Shown here one piece after another: positions 10,037 to 20,765 of a DNA stretch of 42,875 nucleotides. How positions within the stretch are numbered: the stretch's first letter is position 1; every line of letters begins with the position of its first letter. The notes beneath the pieces were generated by a model. That model had not been told where the DNA came from, ran no database searches, and saw nothing but the letters and a program-made list of their open reading frames with translations. Position numbers and translations under genes: made by a program. Origin of the DNA: Alphaproteobacteria bacterium (lineage in GTDB: Bacteria; Pseudomonadota; Alphaproteobacteria; Micavibrionales; Micavibrionaceae). The stretch spans positions 1 to 42,875 of the forward strand of contig JAMASZ010000014.1 of the NCBI GenBank assembly GCA_023301585.1. The letters are read 5' to 3'.

Positions 10037-10211
10037 GATCCGATGTGGTCTCCCTGATAACAAGGGATTGAAGATTATTACAGTCCCCGGTGGCCTGTAT
10101 AAGGTCAAGAACCTAGCCGGTGGTATCGCACCCGCCCCTATGGGAGGTATGCACTCTGAGCTGAGTAAACTACAGGGTAATGTTTTGAAGTACAATCAAC
10201 AGGTGAAGTAA
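9861..10211 (+). CDS. Small virion-associated/hypothetical protein overlapping the tail adaptor gene
   Basis: 116-aa ORF; Ala/Lys/Thr-rich N-terminus overlaps 9233..10036 in another frame; C-terminal domain DKIRCGLPDNKGLKIITVPGGLYKVKNLAGG looks like a real folded domain; stop is adjacent to the next start at 10211. Confidence 0.65.
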   Translation: MSNAKSVTKSAPAAAKGKATATVTSEVSQTVRTRDSHLTQEWAGSDDQVGTTGADVSDKIRCGLPDNKGLKIITVPGGLYKVKNLAGGIAPAPMGGMHSELSKLQGNVLKYNQQVK

Positions 10212-12964
10212 TGGCAGTCACTCCGTATACCAAAGTATCTTCAGCCAGTATCGCTGGCCTAGTAACAGATGGGAATGCTTTGTTGTCTACGGACCAGAGC
10301 AACCTCGATGAGGCTAACTACGAACTACTACGAGACGGAACTCGTAGACGTAGGCGACCTATAGTACAGGAGACAGATGGTGCTACTACCTTCTTAGGCT
10401 CTAGCGCTAACTCTCTACGATCCAGCTACCTATGGCAGACCCCTGCTTTTAGAGATAACTACTCCATCCTATGTGAGGAGAACAACGGTGACATCCTCTT
10501 CTATGAGGTAGACCACGATAACCCAAGCTACATGCGTAGGAAGGAGGTCAGCAATGATCGTCTACGCTTAGAACTATGGGGGACAGGAGACTTTAACCGT
10601 GTCGATCACCCACAGGGTGAGATAGCCTGCACCTATACTGAGGGTAACGGCTCTCTTTATGTATTCAACTCCAGAGCAGGCACCATCAAGGTTGATCTAC
10701 TCGATGATAATACCCTACGGATGTCCCCCATCAATACATGGGTCAGGGACTACCGAGGTGCTGCTGAGAGAGATCAGTTAGACTACCGTAGGCCACGGGT
10801 TGCGCCAATCAATACCTTTGCTGCTAGTAACCCATTCATAGACCCTGAAGAGGAGGTACTAATTACCTCTGAATTAGGAGCACAGAGAGCATACAACCTG
10901 TCCAACACAGGGTGGGATGCGAAAGCTATCTCTGAGTTTATGATACAATCAGATCAAGACTACACTGTGAGAGATGGGGCTAACCCCTACATCTCAGAGG
11001 GAGCACAGGTAGAGACGATCAGTACTAATCTCATCAGCTCCAACACTCACTACACTGTTGTACGTAAGGTCATTAACAACCCATCTCTCTGGCCTGCTGT
11101 TACAGATAAGTATCTAGCAGGTAGGCAGGTAGATGACAGGGGTATAGATCAGTTCTCTTTTCCTCAGCTGATACAGGCTAAGGACAGCACTAACCCACCC
11201 CCTATGGGTGCAAGGATTGGAGTAAGTGAGTTCAGCCCTGCGGGTTCTCTTTCTGGAGTGCCAGTAGAGCGTAAGAGCTCTACTGCAACCCTTGTTAGCG
11301 GAGATAACGTAAGCTTCGATGTGACGTTCAACAAGAGGCAACAGCATTATAGAGGCTTCCGAGCAGATAATATCTCATTTGTACATAGCCTAACATTTAC
11401 CGTACAGAAGGATGGAAGAACATACCAAGGCGGCTTATCGGGAGCTTTACGTACTACCTTCATTAGCGATGACGGACTAACATCACGATTTTATCTACCA
11501 AATGGTAGGATGAGCGGGTACGCTAACATAGAGCTGAAGTCTCTATACATGCACCCCTCTCCTGAGTACTTCCCCGACAATGCACGGTTCGCTACTAACG
11601 CATATGACTATGCAGACACCAAAGCACGGCCCCTAGCTGGAGCTTTCTTTGCTGGTAGGTTGTGGCAGACCTCTGATGGACATAACAGACTGTACTACTC
11701 ACAGGTTGTTGACGTTAGTACTTCTATAACAGATAACCCCGGACCTAATCTAGAGAGCCTATGCTTTGCGTATGCAGACCCTACCGATGGGGATGATAAC
11801 TCTGTAGTGGCTACTGATGGAGGGTATGTTAATTCTAACGACAGCGGTACACACTATGGACTGGTTACACTCGGTGACAGCCTGCTCCTCTTGACAGATA
11901 GGGGCATATGGGCAATAAGGCCGGGAAGTGGTAATGCTTTCTCAGCGTCAGACTACCAGTATGTCAAGGTAGTAGGTGCTGAGGTACTAGGTAGCCAAGC
12001 ATTTGTATCTACAGGGGATCAAGTCCATGTAGCTACAGATGAGGGGATTCTAGTACTATCAATGCAGAGCTCTAGCTTTGGAAATACCAGTGTACAGGTA
12101 GAAAGGGTATTAGATAATAGGTTAATGAACGCCTACGATGACATAGTAGACAAGTGGCCTAATCCTACAGCAGGGTATGATCCTGAGAGCCGTGTCGTTA
12201 GATGGTTGTTCCGACCTAAGCTGGATAACTACCCTGATGAGGGGCAGCCAGTACTATCCTACTCTATGTATCACAACTCGTGGTACAAGTATGTACTCGG
12301 AGCTGATAGTAGAGTCTTTGATATGGTAGTCCTGCCCTATGCAGCTAACACATCCACTTATAACAAGTTCCGATACCTAGTAGGCGGCCTCTCTAGTCCT
12401 ACCTCTAATGTCTACCTTACAGGGTGGGGAGTGGAGGTGGAGTTTGGACCAGAAGGCACCGGGCTATGGGTCCAGAATGGTGTACGGACAGTGGAGCTAT
12501 TCGCTGACTATAGGCCATTACCTGCTGATGTAAACAATGCACGGGAGTCTCCCAAGGCTTTCATGTTAACGAACCACATGCTCCCCGGAGAGGCTATCAA
12601 GTGGTCTCAGATCAACTACATCGTGGTACATAACCGCAATGTAACAGAGACATGGAGGGATGTAGGTAACAACATCATCCGACCTAGCGTAGATGGAGGC
12701 ACCCTCCTATCAATACGGTGGGACTGGATGAACCAGAAGAGTACAGGTAAGTGGGCTGACCCATATCAGACATACCGTTATCGTAGATCGTATCTCCCAA
12801 CAGGGATAACAGAAGATAATAAGTATGGAGAACCTGTACTGGTACACAAGATGAAGCTCAGAGGTAGGGGGAGAGAGTTTAGACTCTTCTTTGAATCTGA
12901 TGGGCATAAAGACAGTCATATAGAAGGATGGGCATACCAAGGCTACATCCTAAACGAGGTATAG
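10211..12964 (+). CDS. Tail tubular/nozzle protein (T7 gp12-like)
   Basis: 917 aa; position after adaptor; DEANYELLRDGTRRRRRPI, SYLWQTPAFRDNYSILCEENNGDILFYEV and TLGDSLLLLTDRGIWAIRPG are reminiscent of phage nozzle proteins. Confidence 0.8.
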   Translation: MAVTPYTKVSSASIAGLVTDGNALLSTDQSNLDEANYELLRDGTRRRRRPIVQETDGATTFLGSSANSLRSSYLWQTPAFRDNYSILCEENNGDILFYEVDHDNPSYMRRKEVSNDRLRLELWGTGDFNRVDHPQGEIACTYTEGNGSLYVFNSRAGTIKVDLLDDNTLRMSPINTWVRDYRGAAERDQLDYRRPRVAPINTFAASNPFIDPEEEVLITSELGAQRAYNLSNTGWDAKAISEFMIQSDQDYTVRDGANPYISEGAQVETISTNLISSNTHYTVVRKVINNPSLWPAVTDKYLAGRQVDDRGIDQFSFPQLIQAKDSTNPPPMGARIGVSEFSPAGSLSGVPVERKSSTATLVSGDNVSFDVTFNKRQQHYRGFRADNISFVHSLTFTVQKDGRTYQGGLSGALRTTFISDDGLTSRFYLPNGRMSGYANIELKSLYMHPSPEYFPDNARFATNAYDYADTKARPLAGAFFAGRLWQTSDGHNRLYYSQVVDVSTSITDNPGPNLESLCFAYADPTDGDDNSVVATDGGYVNSNDSGTHYGLVTLGDSLLLLTDRGIWAIRPGSGNAFSASDYQYVKVVGAEVLGSQAFVSTGDQVHVATDEGILVLSMQSSSFGNTSVQVERVLDNRLMNAYDDIVDKWPNPTAGYDPESRVVRWLFRPKLDNYPDEGQPVLSYSMYHNSWYKYVLGADSRVFDMVVLPYAANTSTYNKFRYLVGGLSSPTSNVYLTGWGVEVEFGPEGTGLWVQNGVRTVELFADYRPLPADVNNARESPKAFMLTNHMLPGEAIKWSQINYIVVHNRNVTETWRDVGNNIIRPSVDGGTLLSIRWDWMNQKSTGKWADPYQTYRYRRSYLPTGITEDNKYGEPVLVHKMKLRGRGREFRLFFESDGHKDSHIEGWAYQGYILNEV

Positions 12965-12965
12965 T

Positions 12966-13433
12966 ATGGCATTTGGAGCAATATTATCTGGTATAGGTAT
13001 CGTAAGCTCCCTACTTGGGGCTAATGAGAGCCGTAGGGCCAGTAACGCTGCGGAAGATGCAGAGGAATTGGCTGCTAAGAGGCAGGCAATCATTAACGTA
13101 CAGAGTAGACGAGCTGCTGCCGCATCAATACGGAGGCAACAGGCTCAACAAAGGGCTGCATCCATAGCAACAGGACAGGGAGGAGGGTCAGCGGATAACG
13201 CTACCCGAAGCTCTGTAGCAGCACAAGGTATCGCTGCCCTAGCTACCCAGTCTCAACAGATTGAGCTAGGTGCAGATATCAATGAGCAGATCGCAAGGTC
13301 TAATGAGTACACCAATAGAGCAAGTAACTTCAATGCAGTCAGTTCACTGTCTTCACAGGTTGCTGGCTTAGCAGGTAGCGTGGGTGGTGGGGTTAGTGCA
13401 ACCGTCCCCGGACTACCTGTCGCACCAGTATAA
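12966..13433 (+). CDS. Internal virion protein (small)
   Basis: N-terminal hydrophobic Gly-rich segment followed by Ala/Gln/Arg-rich helix; first of three ejection-protein-like genes. Confidence 0.65.
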   Translation: MAFGAILSGIGIVSSLLGANESRRASNAAEDAEELAAKRQAIINVQSRRAAAASIRRQQAQQRAASIATGQGGGSADNATRSSVAAQGIAALATQSQQIELGADINEQIARSNEYTNRASNFNAVSSLSSQVAGLAGSVGGGVSATVPGLPVAPV

Positions 13434-13446
13434 CAAAGGATACATC

Positions 13447-16400
13447 ATGTCACTCAACTCCCTAGTACAAGAAAGCATTAACAACCCTCCTGTAGATACT
13501 GATGTGATCGGTACTGAGGGAGCTGTAGTGGCAGATCCTTTAGCTCAAGCCCGTAGTGAGGCTTTCGTTAAGATGGCTGATACTACATATGACACCTCGG
13601 ATGAAAGTCCGGGACGTAAGTATGCATTCGATGCTATCAATGCACAGAACGCTAAGGTACTACAGGGTAGATTGGCTGATGAAGCTCTGACTACTCGTAG
13701 GGCTGAAGCTAGTGCTATAGAACAACAGATCCTTGACTCCCCAATGACACCAGAGGCAGCCTTCGGTACCATACGTGACCTGAGAGCAGCACTGAGTGCA
13801 GGTACGGAGCCAGAGGATCTAGCAGTACAGGAACTATCAGCCCGTAACATGCAGGAAGCAGCTAGAGCTAATCAGGAAGACATTGCTCTGGTACAGGCAG
13901 TAGAGGATCAAGAGAAGTATAGCTCTGCTGCCATGTTGGAGAGCCTACGTGCTAAGATCGGACAGGAGTTTGATGCTACCATCCCCGGATTAGAGGATGC
14001 GTATGAGTTCATCACCTCTGGTATCCTGTTCCCCAAGAGCGGGGGCACTAACGTAGCAGGACTGATGGAAGATACCTTTGGTGTCAGCGTAGGGTTCCTT
14101 GAGCAGTTCGCTCCGGGGGATCGTATCGTAGAGCTACAGAAGGTATGGGGACAAATGACTGGGCCTCAGAGAGCCTCGGCTGTCAAGAGAGCACACGCAT
14201 CTATCTCCAAGAGAGCAGGTATCCTATTCGATAATGAATCTGATGCTATGATTATGATGAATGCACTGGAGGCCATCGCTGGCCCTCGTGTACAGGCAGA
14301 GGCAGCTCGTGTAGCTGGGACTACTGGACAGTTCATCGACACTATTCTAACTCTTGCTGGTGCTGTGCCATTGAAAGCGCTGGGTAAGGGAGCTAAAGCA
14401 GGTAAGGACTTGGTTGTATCGGGAGAGAGGAGTTCTTCTTTCACTGGTGTAGCTAGGCCTATTCAAGAAGGTACTGATCTAGTATCTAATAACCTGCCTG
14501 TAACTAACAATCTCCCTGTTACTACTACCGATAAGGGTACAAACCTGATCCGTGGAGTTGAAGGAGAGCTAGTAGGCGAACAATTGCTGCTTACCCATCA
14601 AAAGAAGCAGCTCGGTGTGGACTCCTTAGAGGGCGAGTTTACCGACATCAGTGGGGTAGGTAGGGTAGAGGGCACAAAGGCTGCGAGAGGGGCTAAGATC
14701 ACCCCTGATGAGGTATTAGGCGGTACACCCAAGCCAAGTATACTACCAGATGAGGTACTTCCTTCGCCACAGGCTGCATTAGAGGAGACAATTGAGCTCC
14801 GATCTGGTGCTAGTAAGGCAGGAAGAGACTCTATCGCACGACGTAAAGAGATGGCAGGTATACTACGTGGGTACCCACATACGGGTACACCAGCCTTCTC
14901 CCCAGCACAGGTATTGGACAACGTAGCACCTAAAGCATCTGGTCCTATCCTGTCTGATGCTGTAACAGATGCTACTGGTAACATAGCCCGAGGACTGGGA
15001 GCTACCAGAGCACAGGTAGTAGATGACACTATCGTACCTAATGTAGGTGGTGGCCCTATCCGTAGAGGAGCTACACTCTTAGGTTCTGACGTATCCAATC
15101 AGCTATCAGATGCAGGATCTAGTATCATCAACATGATGCACGACTCTAAACTATATACTGCTGCTGAGATAAAGAAAGTAGAAGAGAACCTAGGTAAGAC
15201 GCTCGACAATCTGGTATCTGATGAGGTCACTCTGGTCAATAAGAGTGAGGCTTTCATAGATGCTGATGCTGGTAAAGTCTCAATGAACTACACTATCGGG
15301 GCTGGTGGGGGTAATACCTTTGCCACTGCTGCTGATGCTAGAGCATTCATTAGTCGCCTGCCGTCTGAGAAGCTGGATACCTTTGAGGTACTCAAGTTCG
15401 ACAGTAAGCAGAACCAGTATGTACCTTACAAAGGACAGGCTGACCTCCGTGGTGACTACCTGTTGAGAGCTCGGTACACACACTCTCGTTCATCGGGAGC
15501 TAGTAAGGAGGATGTACTGCGCAATGATACAGTAAACAGATTAACTAACAATGTTGATACTTCTGTGTCTTACATCAAGCGTGTATCAGAAGGTATCTCT
15601 CGATTAGACATCCGACAGTCTCAGGTAGCAGGGGTCTTTAAGCAGATCCTAAAGCCGATGGAGGCGTTAAAGAGTAAGGCTGACCTAGACGACGTATGGG
15701 GTGTTCTGAAGTCTGCTGAGAGGCAGGCAGAGGACTACACACAGGGTCAGTTGACTCGTCAGATGGGTGGAGACATGAAGAAGGTCGCTGCTTATCGCTC
15801 AGTACGTAGATTCTATCAAGCCATCTATGAAGTACGTAACCAACAGTACCGTGATCTGCTCTCTAAGCGAGGGTTCCTCACTCATACACACCCTGACGGT
15901 ACAAATGGGTGGGTTAAGCCAATCAAGGACTCCGATAGCGTAGTCACTGTATGGTGGGATGAGGCAGGTACAGTAGTAACTAAGCAGGAATTGCTAGATC
16001 AAGGTATCGAGCTAGATATACTGGAAGGATTCAAGCCTAGAAGGGCTGAGGTCAAAGACGGTATGTCTATGGAGACCCCTTATGTAGCAGTGAGAAAGGG
16101 TAAGGCTGATCTTCAACCACTCCCTTCTCAGGTATTATATAATAAGAAGACATATCTTGGTAGGCACATGCAAGCTAGGTATGTAGTGGAGGAGTTCGAT
16201 AACGTAGTCGTTAACGGAAAGGTATCTCAGGTAGGTAGGGTGGTAGCAGTAGCTAATAACCCTGTCGATGCTAGTAAAGCAGCCCTGTTATCCCCTACTC
16301 GTAGGTCACGTCGAGCTATCGAGACTACAGAGACAGATGCTAGCTACCTAGCTCAAGAGTTGAACCAGATGCACGATCTTCAGATGCTTACCAATACCAA

Positions 16401-18711
16401 GCATCGTATGGATTTCGAGGCAATGGACGTAACACGTCAACATTCAGTCGTATCCCCCAGTGAATCACTGGATAGGGTACGTAACACCATGTCTAAGAAC
16501 GTAGTCCTCAATGAGTGGACTGAGTACAACACTAACAAGTGGGTACAAACCTACGGCCATCTGTTCAGTCGTAAGGGATTCCCTTGGGGTGGAGAGATCA
16601 GCCTGAAGTCGGACTTAGCGACTGATCCTGAAGCTATACGTCAGTTGGCTAGGGCACGTAAGGTACGTGAAAGGATTCAATTGACCTCTGGGGTACATGA
16701 TTTGCAGATAGGGGAGAGAATACAGCAGAAGCTACTGGGTACAGGAGAATGGTTGTCCCGAGCTGGTGCTAATGCGATAAAGAAAGGGGATGCTGGCCTC
16801 CTGCGGAGTATGCAGGTCAAGTCCATCAACACAGCAGCTCATATCTTTAGCTCAGCAGCAGATCATAACATCGTTAATAAGTCTAAGTCACTGGCTCACC
16901 TGTCCTTTATCGTAGCTAACCCTATACGTCAGCTTGTCATGCAGAGTACGTCTGCTTTGATGTACGCTGGCATACAACACGGGTCTAAGTACTTCGCTAC
17001 AGGTCACGCAGCTAGGGATCTGGCTTACCTTGCAATGGCTAAGTCATACAAGGACATAGATGCAGGCGAGTTTGGTAAGATTGTAGACAAGTATGCCAAG
17101 GCAGCCGGTGTAGATAAGAAGACAGCAGAGAGGTTCTTCAAGGACTTCGAGGACTCTGGTACAATGGGGTCCGTAAGTGGACACCAGTTCCTTGAGCATG
17201 GCTTTAATGCAGGTGGCTCCTACCGTAATCATGCCGGTACCTATGGTACTGAGGATGCTCCCGGATTCTTGGGAAGAGTAGGTCACTCAATCAAAGGTGG
17301 AAGTCAGACAGCAATACGTTCTACTTCTAAGTATGGCTTTGAGGCAGGTGAAAAGGCTAATCGTATCAGTGCTTACCTAGCAGTACGTAATAAGCACCTT
17401 GTTAATGGTACTCTCGATCAGGTAGATGCTACTGATCTAGGCACTGAGGGACTCAGGGTGTCAGGTAACATGGGACAGTACAGTAAGGCAGCCTTTCAGT
17501 CTGGTGCCCTTGGTCTTCCCTTCCAGTTCATGTCTTACACTACACGAATGATACAGTACATGCTACCACAGACTAAGTGGACATCATGGGTTGCATCAGA
17601 TGTGTTGTCAGGTAATGAGAAAGCAAAGATAGGACTGTGGCAAGCGGTGATGTTCGGTACTGGTGGGTTGGGAGTTGGGTCTATGTTTATAGACGGAGCC
17701 AAAGACGCAGGTATCGAGGTAGATCCACTGGTTCAGGAGGCTCTTGAGGAGGGATTGGCAGGGTTAGGTATAGAGGCAGTGATTGAGGCGTTAGCCGGTG
17801 GCGATGCCAACATCAATATCTCTGGAACTATGGGTCCACTGAGTGGATTGACTGGTGATCTTCAGGTTGTGTTCGGTAAGGCAGAGAGAGCAGCTACTCC
17901 GCTTGGTCTGGCTTACAAGGTCATAGCTGATATGGCTACAGGTGTACCACTAGGGTACGAAGACCTGACTGGTGCTAGTTCTGGTGCTGTTGGCAACCTC
18001 TTTGGTATCGCTAAGAACACCATGAACATCTGGTCTAACCCAGTACTGGGGACAGGTGAGAAGTTGGAGCTACAGGCTCGTGATCTAGCGATCATGTTAC
18101 CTGCTGTCAACAATGTGCTACAGGCACGGATGATGGCTACCACTGGTGAGTACGTGAATAAGTATGGTACCCCTATTGCTCAGGTAACTATCGCTGAAGC
18201 CCTCTCACGAGGACTGATAGGTGTAGGTCCAGAGCAAGTCAAGGATGTATATGAACTTAACGCACAGCTAAGAGGTAAGAGGACTAGATTGCTTGATCCT
18301 TCACACAAGGAGCTTTCTACAAGCGGCAAGGACTTGGCAGGATTTACCTACAATGCTCTACGACAGCTAAGTAATGGTCAGATGTCTAAGGAAGAGGCGA
18401 TGAACCGCATCGAGGCAGGTAATGCTGGTGTATTCATGGCTTATGAGGACCAGACTGACAAGGGTATAGTGCAAGCATCCATGCGTAAGGAGCTGATACG
18501 ACTGGTAGGGAGTAAGGAGACGCTAGCAGATGAGTTGGTTAATCTTATGGCCTCAGACTTTGAACTTACCCATGAACTGGGTTGGGACAAGGTAGTCAGA
18601 CACCTCGAGAAGGTAGGGCCAAGTGCCTATAAGGACTTCGTTATAGAGAATATACGTAAGTCACAAGAGAATGAGAGTGGTTCCAAGTTAACCTTTGAAC
18701 CTGAACTTTAG
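13447..18711 (+). CDS. Giant internal virion/ejection protein (about 1754 aa)
   Basis: Best start is ATG 13447 (MSLNSLVQESINNPP) rather than the track's 13384; very long helical protein with hydrophobic C-terminal segments; position matches the T7 gp16-type internal core protein. Confidence 0.8.
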   Translation: MSLNSLVQESINNPPVDTDVIGTEGAVVADPLAQARSEAFVKMADTTYDTSDESPGRKYAFDAINAQNAKVLQGRLADEALTTRRAEASAIEQQILDSPMTPEAAFGTIRDLRAALSAGTEPEDLAVQELSARNMQEAARANQEDIALVQAVEDQEKYSSAAMLESLRAKIGQEFDATIPGLEDAYEFITSGILFPKSGGTNVAGLMEDTFGVSVGFLEQFAPGDRIVELQKVWGQMTGPQRASAVKRAHASISKRAGILFDNESDAMIMMNALEAIAGPRVQAEAARVAGTTGQFIDTILTLAGAVPLKALGKGAKAGKDLVVSGERSSSFTGVARPIQEGTDLVSNNLPVTNNLPVTTTDKGTNLIRGVEGELVGEQLLLTHQKKQLGVDSLEGEFTDISGVGRVEGTKAARGAKITPDEVLGGTPKPSILPDEVLPSPQAALEETIELRSGASKAGRDSIARRKEMAGILRGYPHTGTPAFSPAQVLDNVAPKASGPILSDAVTDATGNIARGLGATRAQVVDDTIVPNVGGGPIRRGATLLGSDVSNQLSDAGSSIINMMHDSKLYTAAEIKKVEENLGKTLDNLVSDEVTLVNKSEAFIDADAGKVSMNYTIGAGGGNTFATAADARAFISRLPSEKLDTFEVLKFDSKQNQYVPYKGQADLRGDYLLRARYTHSRSSGASKEDVLRNDTVNRLTNNVDTSVSYIKRVSEGISRLDIRQSQVAGVFKQILKPMEALKSKADLDDVWGVLKSAERQAEDYTQGQLTRQMGGDMKKVAAYRSVRRFYQAIYEVRNQQYRDLLSKRGFLTHTHPDGTNGWVKPIKDSDSVVTVWWDEAGTVVTKQELLDQGIELDILEGFKPRRAEVKDGMSMETPYVAVRKGKADLQPLPSQVLYNKKTYLGRHMQARYVVEEFDNVVVNGKVSQVGRVVAVANNPVDASKAALLSPTRRSRRAIETTETDASYLAQELNQMHDLQMLTNTKHRMDFEAMDVTRQHSVVSPSESLDRVRNTMSKNVVLNEWTEYNTNKWVQTYGHLFSRKGFPWGGEISLKSDLATDPEAIRQLARARKVRERIQLTSGVHDLQIGERIQQKLLGTGEWLSRAGANAIKKGDAGLLRSMQVKSINTAAHIFSSAADHNIVNKSKSLAHLSFIVANPIRQLVMQSTSALMYAGIQHGSKYFATGHAARDLAYLAMAKSYKDIDAGEFGKIVDKYAKAAGVDKKTAERFFKDFEDSGTMGSVSGHQFLEHGFNAGGSYRNHAGTYGTEDAPGFLGRVGHSIKGGSQTAIRSTSKYGFEAGEKANRISAYLAVRNKHLVNGTLDQVDATDLGTEGLRVSGNMGQYSKAAFQSGALGLPFQFMSYTTRMIQYMLPQTKWTSWVASDVLSGNEKAKIGLWQAVMFGTGGLGVGSMFIDGAKDAGIEVDPLVQEALEEGLAGLGIEAVIEALAGGDANINISGTMGPLSGLTGDLQVVFGKAERAATPLGLAYKVIADMATGVPLGYEDLTGASSGAVGNLFGIAKNTMNIWSNPVLGTGEKLELQARDLAIMLPAVNNVLQARMMATTGEYVNKYGTPIAQVTIAEALSRGLIGVGPEQVKDVYELNAQLRGKRTRLLDPSHKELSTSGKDLAGFTYNALRQLSNGQMSKEEAMNRIEAGNAGVFMAYEDQTDKGIVQASMRKELIRLVGSKETLADELVNLMASDFELTHELGWDKVVRHLEKVGPSAYKDFVIENIRKSQENESGSKLTFEPEL

Positions 18712-18719
18712 GAAACAAT

Positions 18720-20765
18720 ATGTCGGATCTACAATCGTTCGGTAATGCAGTAGCTGTGGCTGAGACTGCTGCCCCTCGCAATCATGGGAGTAATTTCTCT
18801 CGTGTAGCGGGGGCAGTAAGTAATGGGCTGGGGGTGGTTAGTGATCTGGTAGAGAACAACCAGAAGCAAGCGACAGCAAGGGAGAAGGCTAGTAACGCAG
18901 CCAGTGTAGCTCAAGGGTTTAGAGACAACGAAGTATTTAAGAGGCGTGAGCCTCTCCGTGAGGCACTGGCCTCTGGTCAACTCAGTGCTAGTCAGGTAGC
19001 ACAGTTTGGTGTGGATGAGGCTAGCTCTCTGGCTGCTCTGGATCAGGCAGCAGGGCAGGGCATGGGCCACTCAGTACGTAATGCACTGGAACGGTCAGTA
19101 CGTTACCAGTTCGCTGCTATGAAGAACCCCGGAGCTGCTAAGGAATTGGCAGCAGCCTATGGTATCGGTAATAGTAGTGAAGGACAGGATACTTTAGATG
19201 CTATCGAGGCTATCGAGAGAGATAGGCTCAAGGCTGATGCTAACCAAGTACGTGAGTTGGCTGCTAATGAGGGGTATCAGGAGTTCTTAGGTAAGGGGGA
19301 TGAGGAGGTCATAGAGATGTGGCTTGATTCTCCTGCATCACAGCGTGAGAGGCAGATCAAGCAGTCACAGCGTAGTGCCTTGTCTCAAGAGAGCTCCATT
19401 GAGGAGAGGGCAATCCCTGCGTCTAGGGCTATGTCCCTAGAGATGAGTAAGATAGGTAATACTATCAACTCTATTGCTAATAACTACGAGGCAGCTCGTG
19501 GCAACAGTAACACAGGTAGCACAGGAGGTGTAGCGCTAGCTGACCAGCTCAACCTATGGGCTGAGGACACTATTGCTGGTATCTCCCGTACCTACAAGGA
19601 CTTCCCTAAGTTGGTCGAAGCCTACTCTACTGGTGTACGTAGGTCAGTAGAGGATAGACTGACAGCTAGGAAGTCAGGGCTGGAGCAGAGCAGGCTGGAG
19701 CACAATGTACAGGTGATGCAGCCATTGGCTGAAGAGTCTCAACGGCTACAGATTGTACGTACTGCCTTCGATAACCAACGTAACCCTATCCGTGCAGTGG
19801 AGGATGCCGCTCAGCTTAGCATCAACATGTCAAGAGAGATGCGCACCATTGCAGGGCTACAGGATGAGATACTTAATCAGTCTCCTGCTGAACAATCTCC
19901 CTCTATGATAGCATACCTACAGGGAGAGGGTAATGCACAGGCTCTAGCCCAGTACAAGGTAGCCTCTGAGATGGGTGTAGCGGGACTTAATATGTTATTG
20001 GACCCAGCATCAGGGGCACAGAAGAAAGCTGCTGATACGGCAGCTACTACGCTAGGATACATCAGTAGGACAGGGGGTGTGGCTGCTAATGAAGCAGCAA
20101 CTAAACAAGTAGTAGCTGATCTAGCTACCGCACACCAATACAATGTATCTCTATCTCCATCTAAGGCAGCAGTGATAGAGGAGGCAGTAGGCAAACTAGC
20201 AGATGACCCTCGATTCATTGAGATGGCAAAGGATTCACCTGCTGTACGTCCGTTACTGGCACCGTATGCAGCATCGGTTAAGTCTGAGATAATACAGAAA
20301 ATGCAGGATAGTCTCGATATAGCTACTACGACTAAGGTTAATGCAATCGGGAACCCTAACCTCCCCGGCTCACGAGAGACTCGTATCTCACTATGGAGAA
20401 AGATGGGGCAGTACATGGTATTGGATAAGAAAGGAACCGATGCGGTGGGTGTACCGCAGTACAAGCTAGTGAATAACATCACTGAAGCACTAAGTACTGA
20501 GGATATCGCTGACCAACAAGCTGCTCTTGATGAGCACAACCAGTATGTGCAACGTACCTCTCAACCTAGTCGGTATAAGCTATTGAAGAACCTAACAGGT
20601 GCTACTAGTATCTCTGCTGCTGTTACTTCCGTGGTAGAATCAAGTGATGGTATCGCACTAGAGAGCCTGTCTCCTACTAGAGAGATAGCTGACAGAAATA
20701 AAGAAGCTATTGCTAGAGATGAAGCTCCAGTAGCTACCAACCGTAACGAATTCAGGAGTAACTAA
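18720..20765 (+). CDS. Internal virion protein (681 aa)
   Basis: Ala/Gln-rich, helical, sits between the giant internal protein and the tail fibre gene; no catalytic motif. Confidence 0.65.
   Translation: MSDLQSFGNAVAVAETAAPRNHGSNFSRVAGAVSNGLGVVSDLVENNQKQATAREKASNAASVAQGFRDNEVFKRREPLREALASGQLSASQVAQFGVDEASSLAALDQAAGQGMGHSVRNALERSVRYQFAAMKNPGAAKELAAAYGIGNSSEGQDTLDAIEAIERDRLKADANQVRELAANEGYQEFLGKGDEEVIEMWLDSPASQRERQIKQSQRSALSQESSIEERAIPASRAMSLEMSKIGNTINSIANNYEAARGNSNTGSTGGVALADQLNLWAEDTIAGISRTYKDFPKLVEAYSTGVRRSVEDRLTARKSGLEQSRLEHNVQVMQPLAEESQRLQIVRTAFDNQRNPIRAVEDAAQLSINMSREMRTIAGLQDEILNQSPAEQSPSMIAYLQGEGNAQALAQYKVASEMGVAGLNMLLDPASGAQKKAADTAATTLGYISRTGGVAANEAATKQVVADLATAHQYNVSLSPSKAAVIEEAVGKLADDPRFIEMAKDSPAVRPLLAPYAASVKSEIIQKMQDSLDIATTTKVNAIGNPNLPGSRETRISLWRKMGQYMVLDKKGTDAVGVPQYKLVNNITEALSTEDIADQQAALDEHNQYVQRTSQPSRYKLLKNLTGATSISAAVTSVVESSDGIALESLSPTREIADRNKEAIARDEAPVATNRNEFRSN

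Noticed and set aside
14598-15098. 166-aa antisense ORF opposite the giant internal virion protein
   Set aside because: Same antisense-shadow reasoning; low-information composition.
19877-20539. 220-aa antisense ORF opposite the internal virion protein gene
   Set aside because: Ser/Ala/Leu-rich antisense shadow of an Ala-rich coding region; no start context or neighbours.
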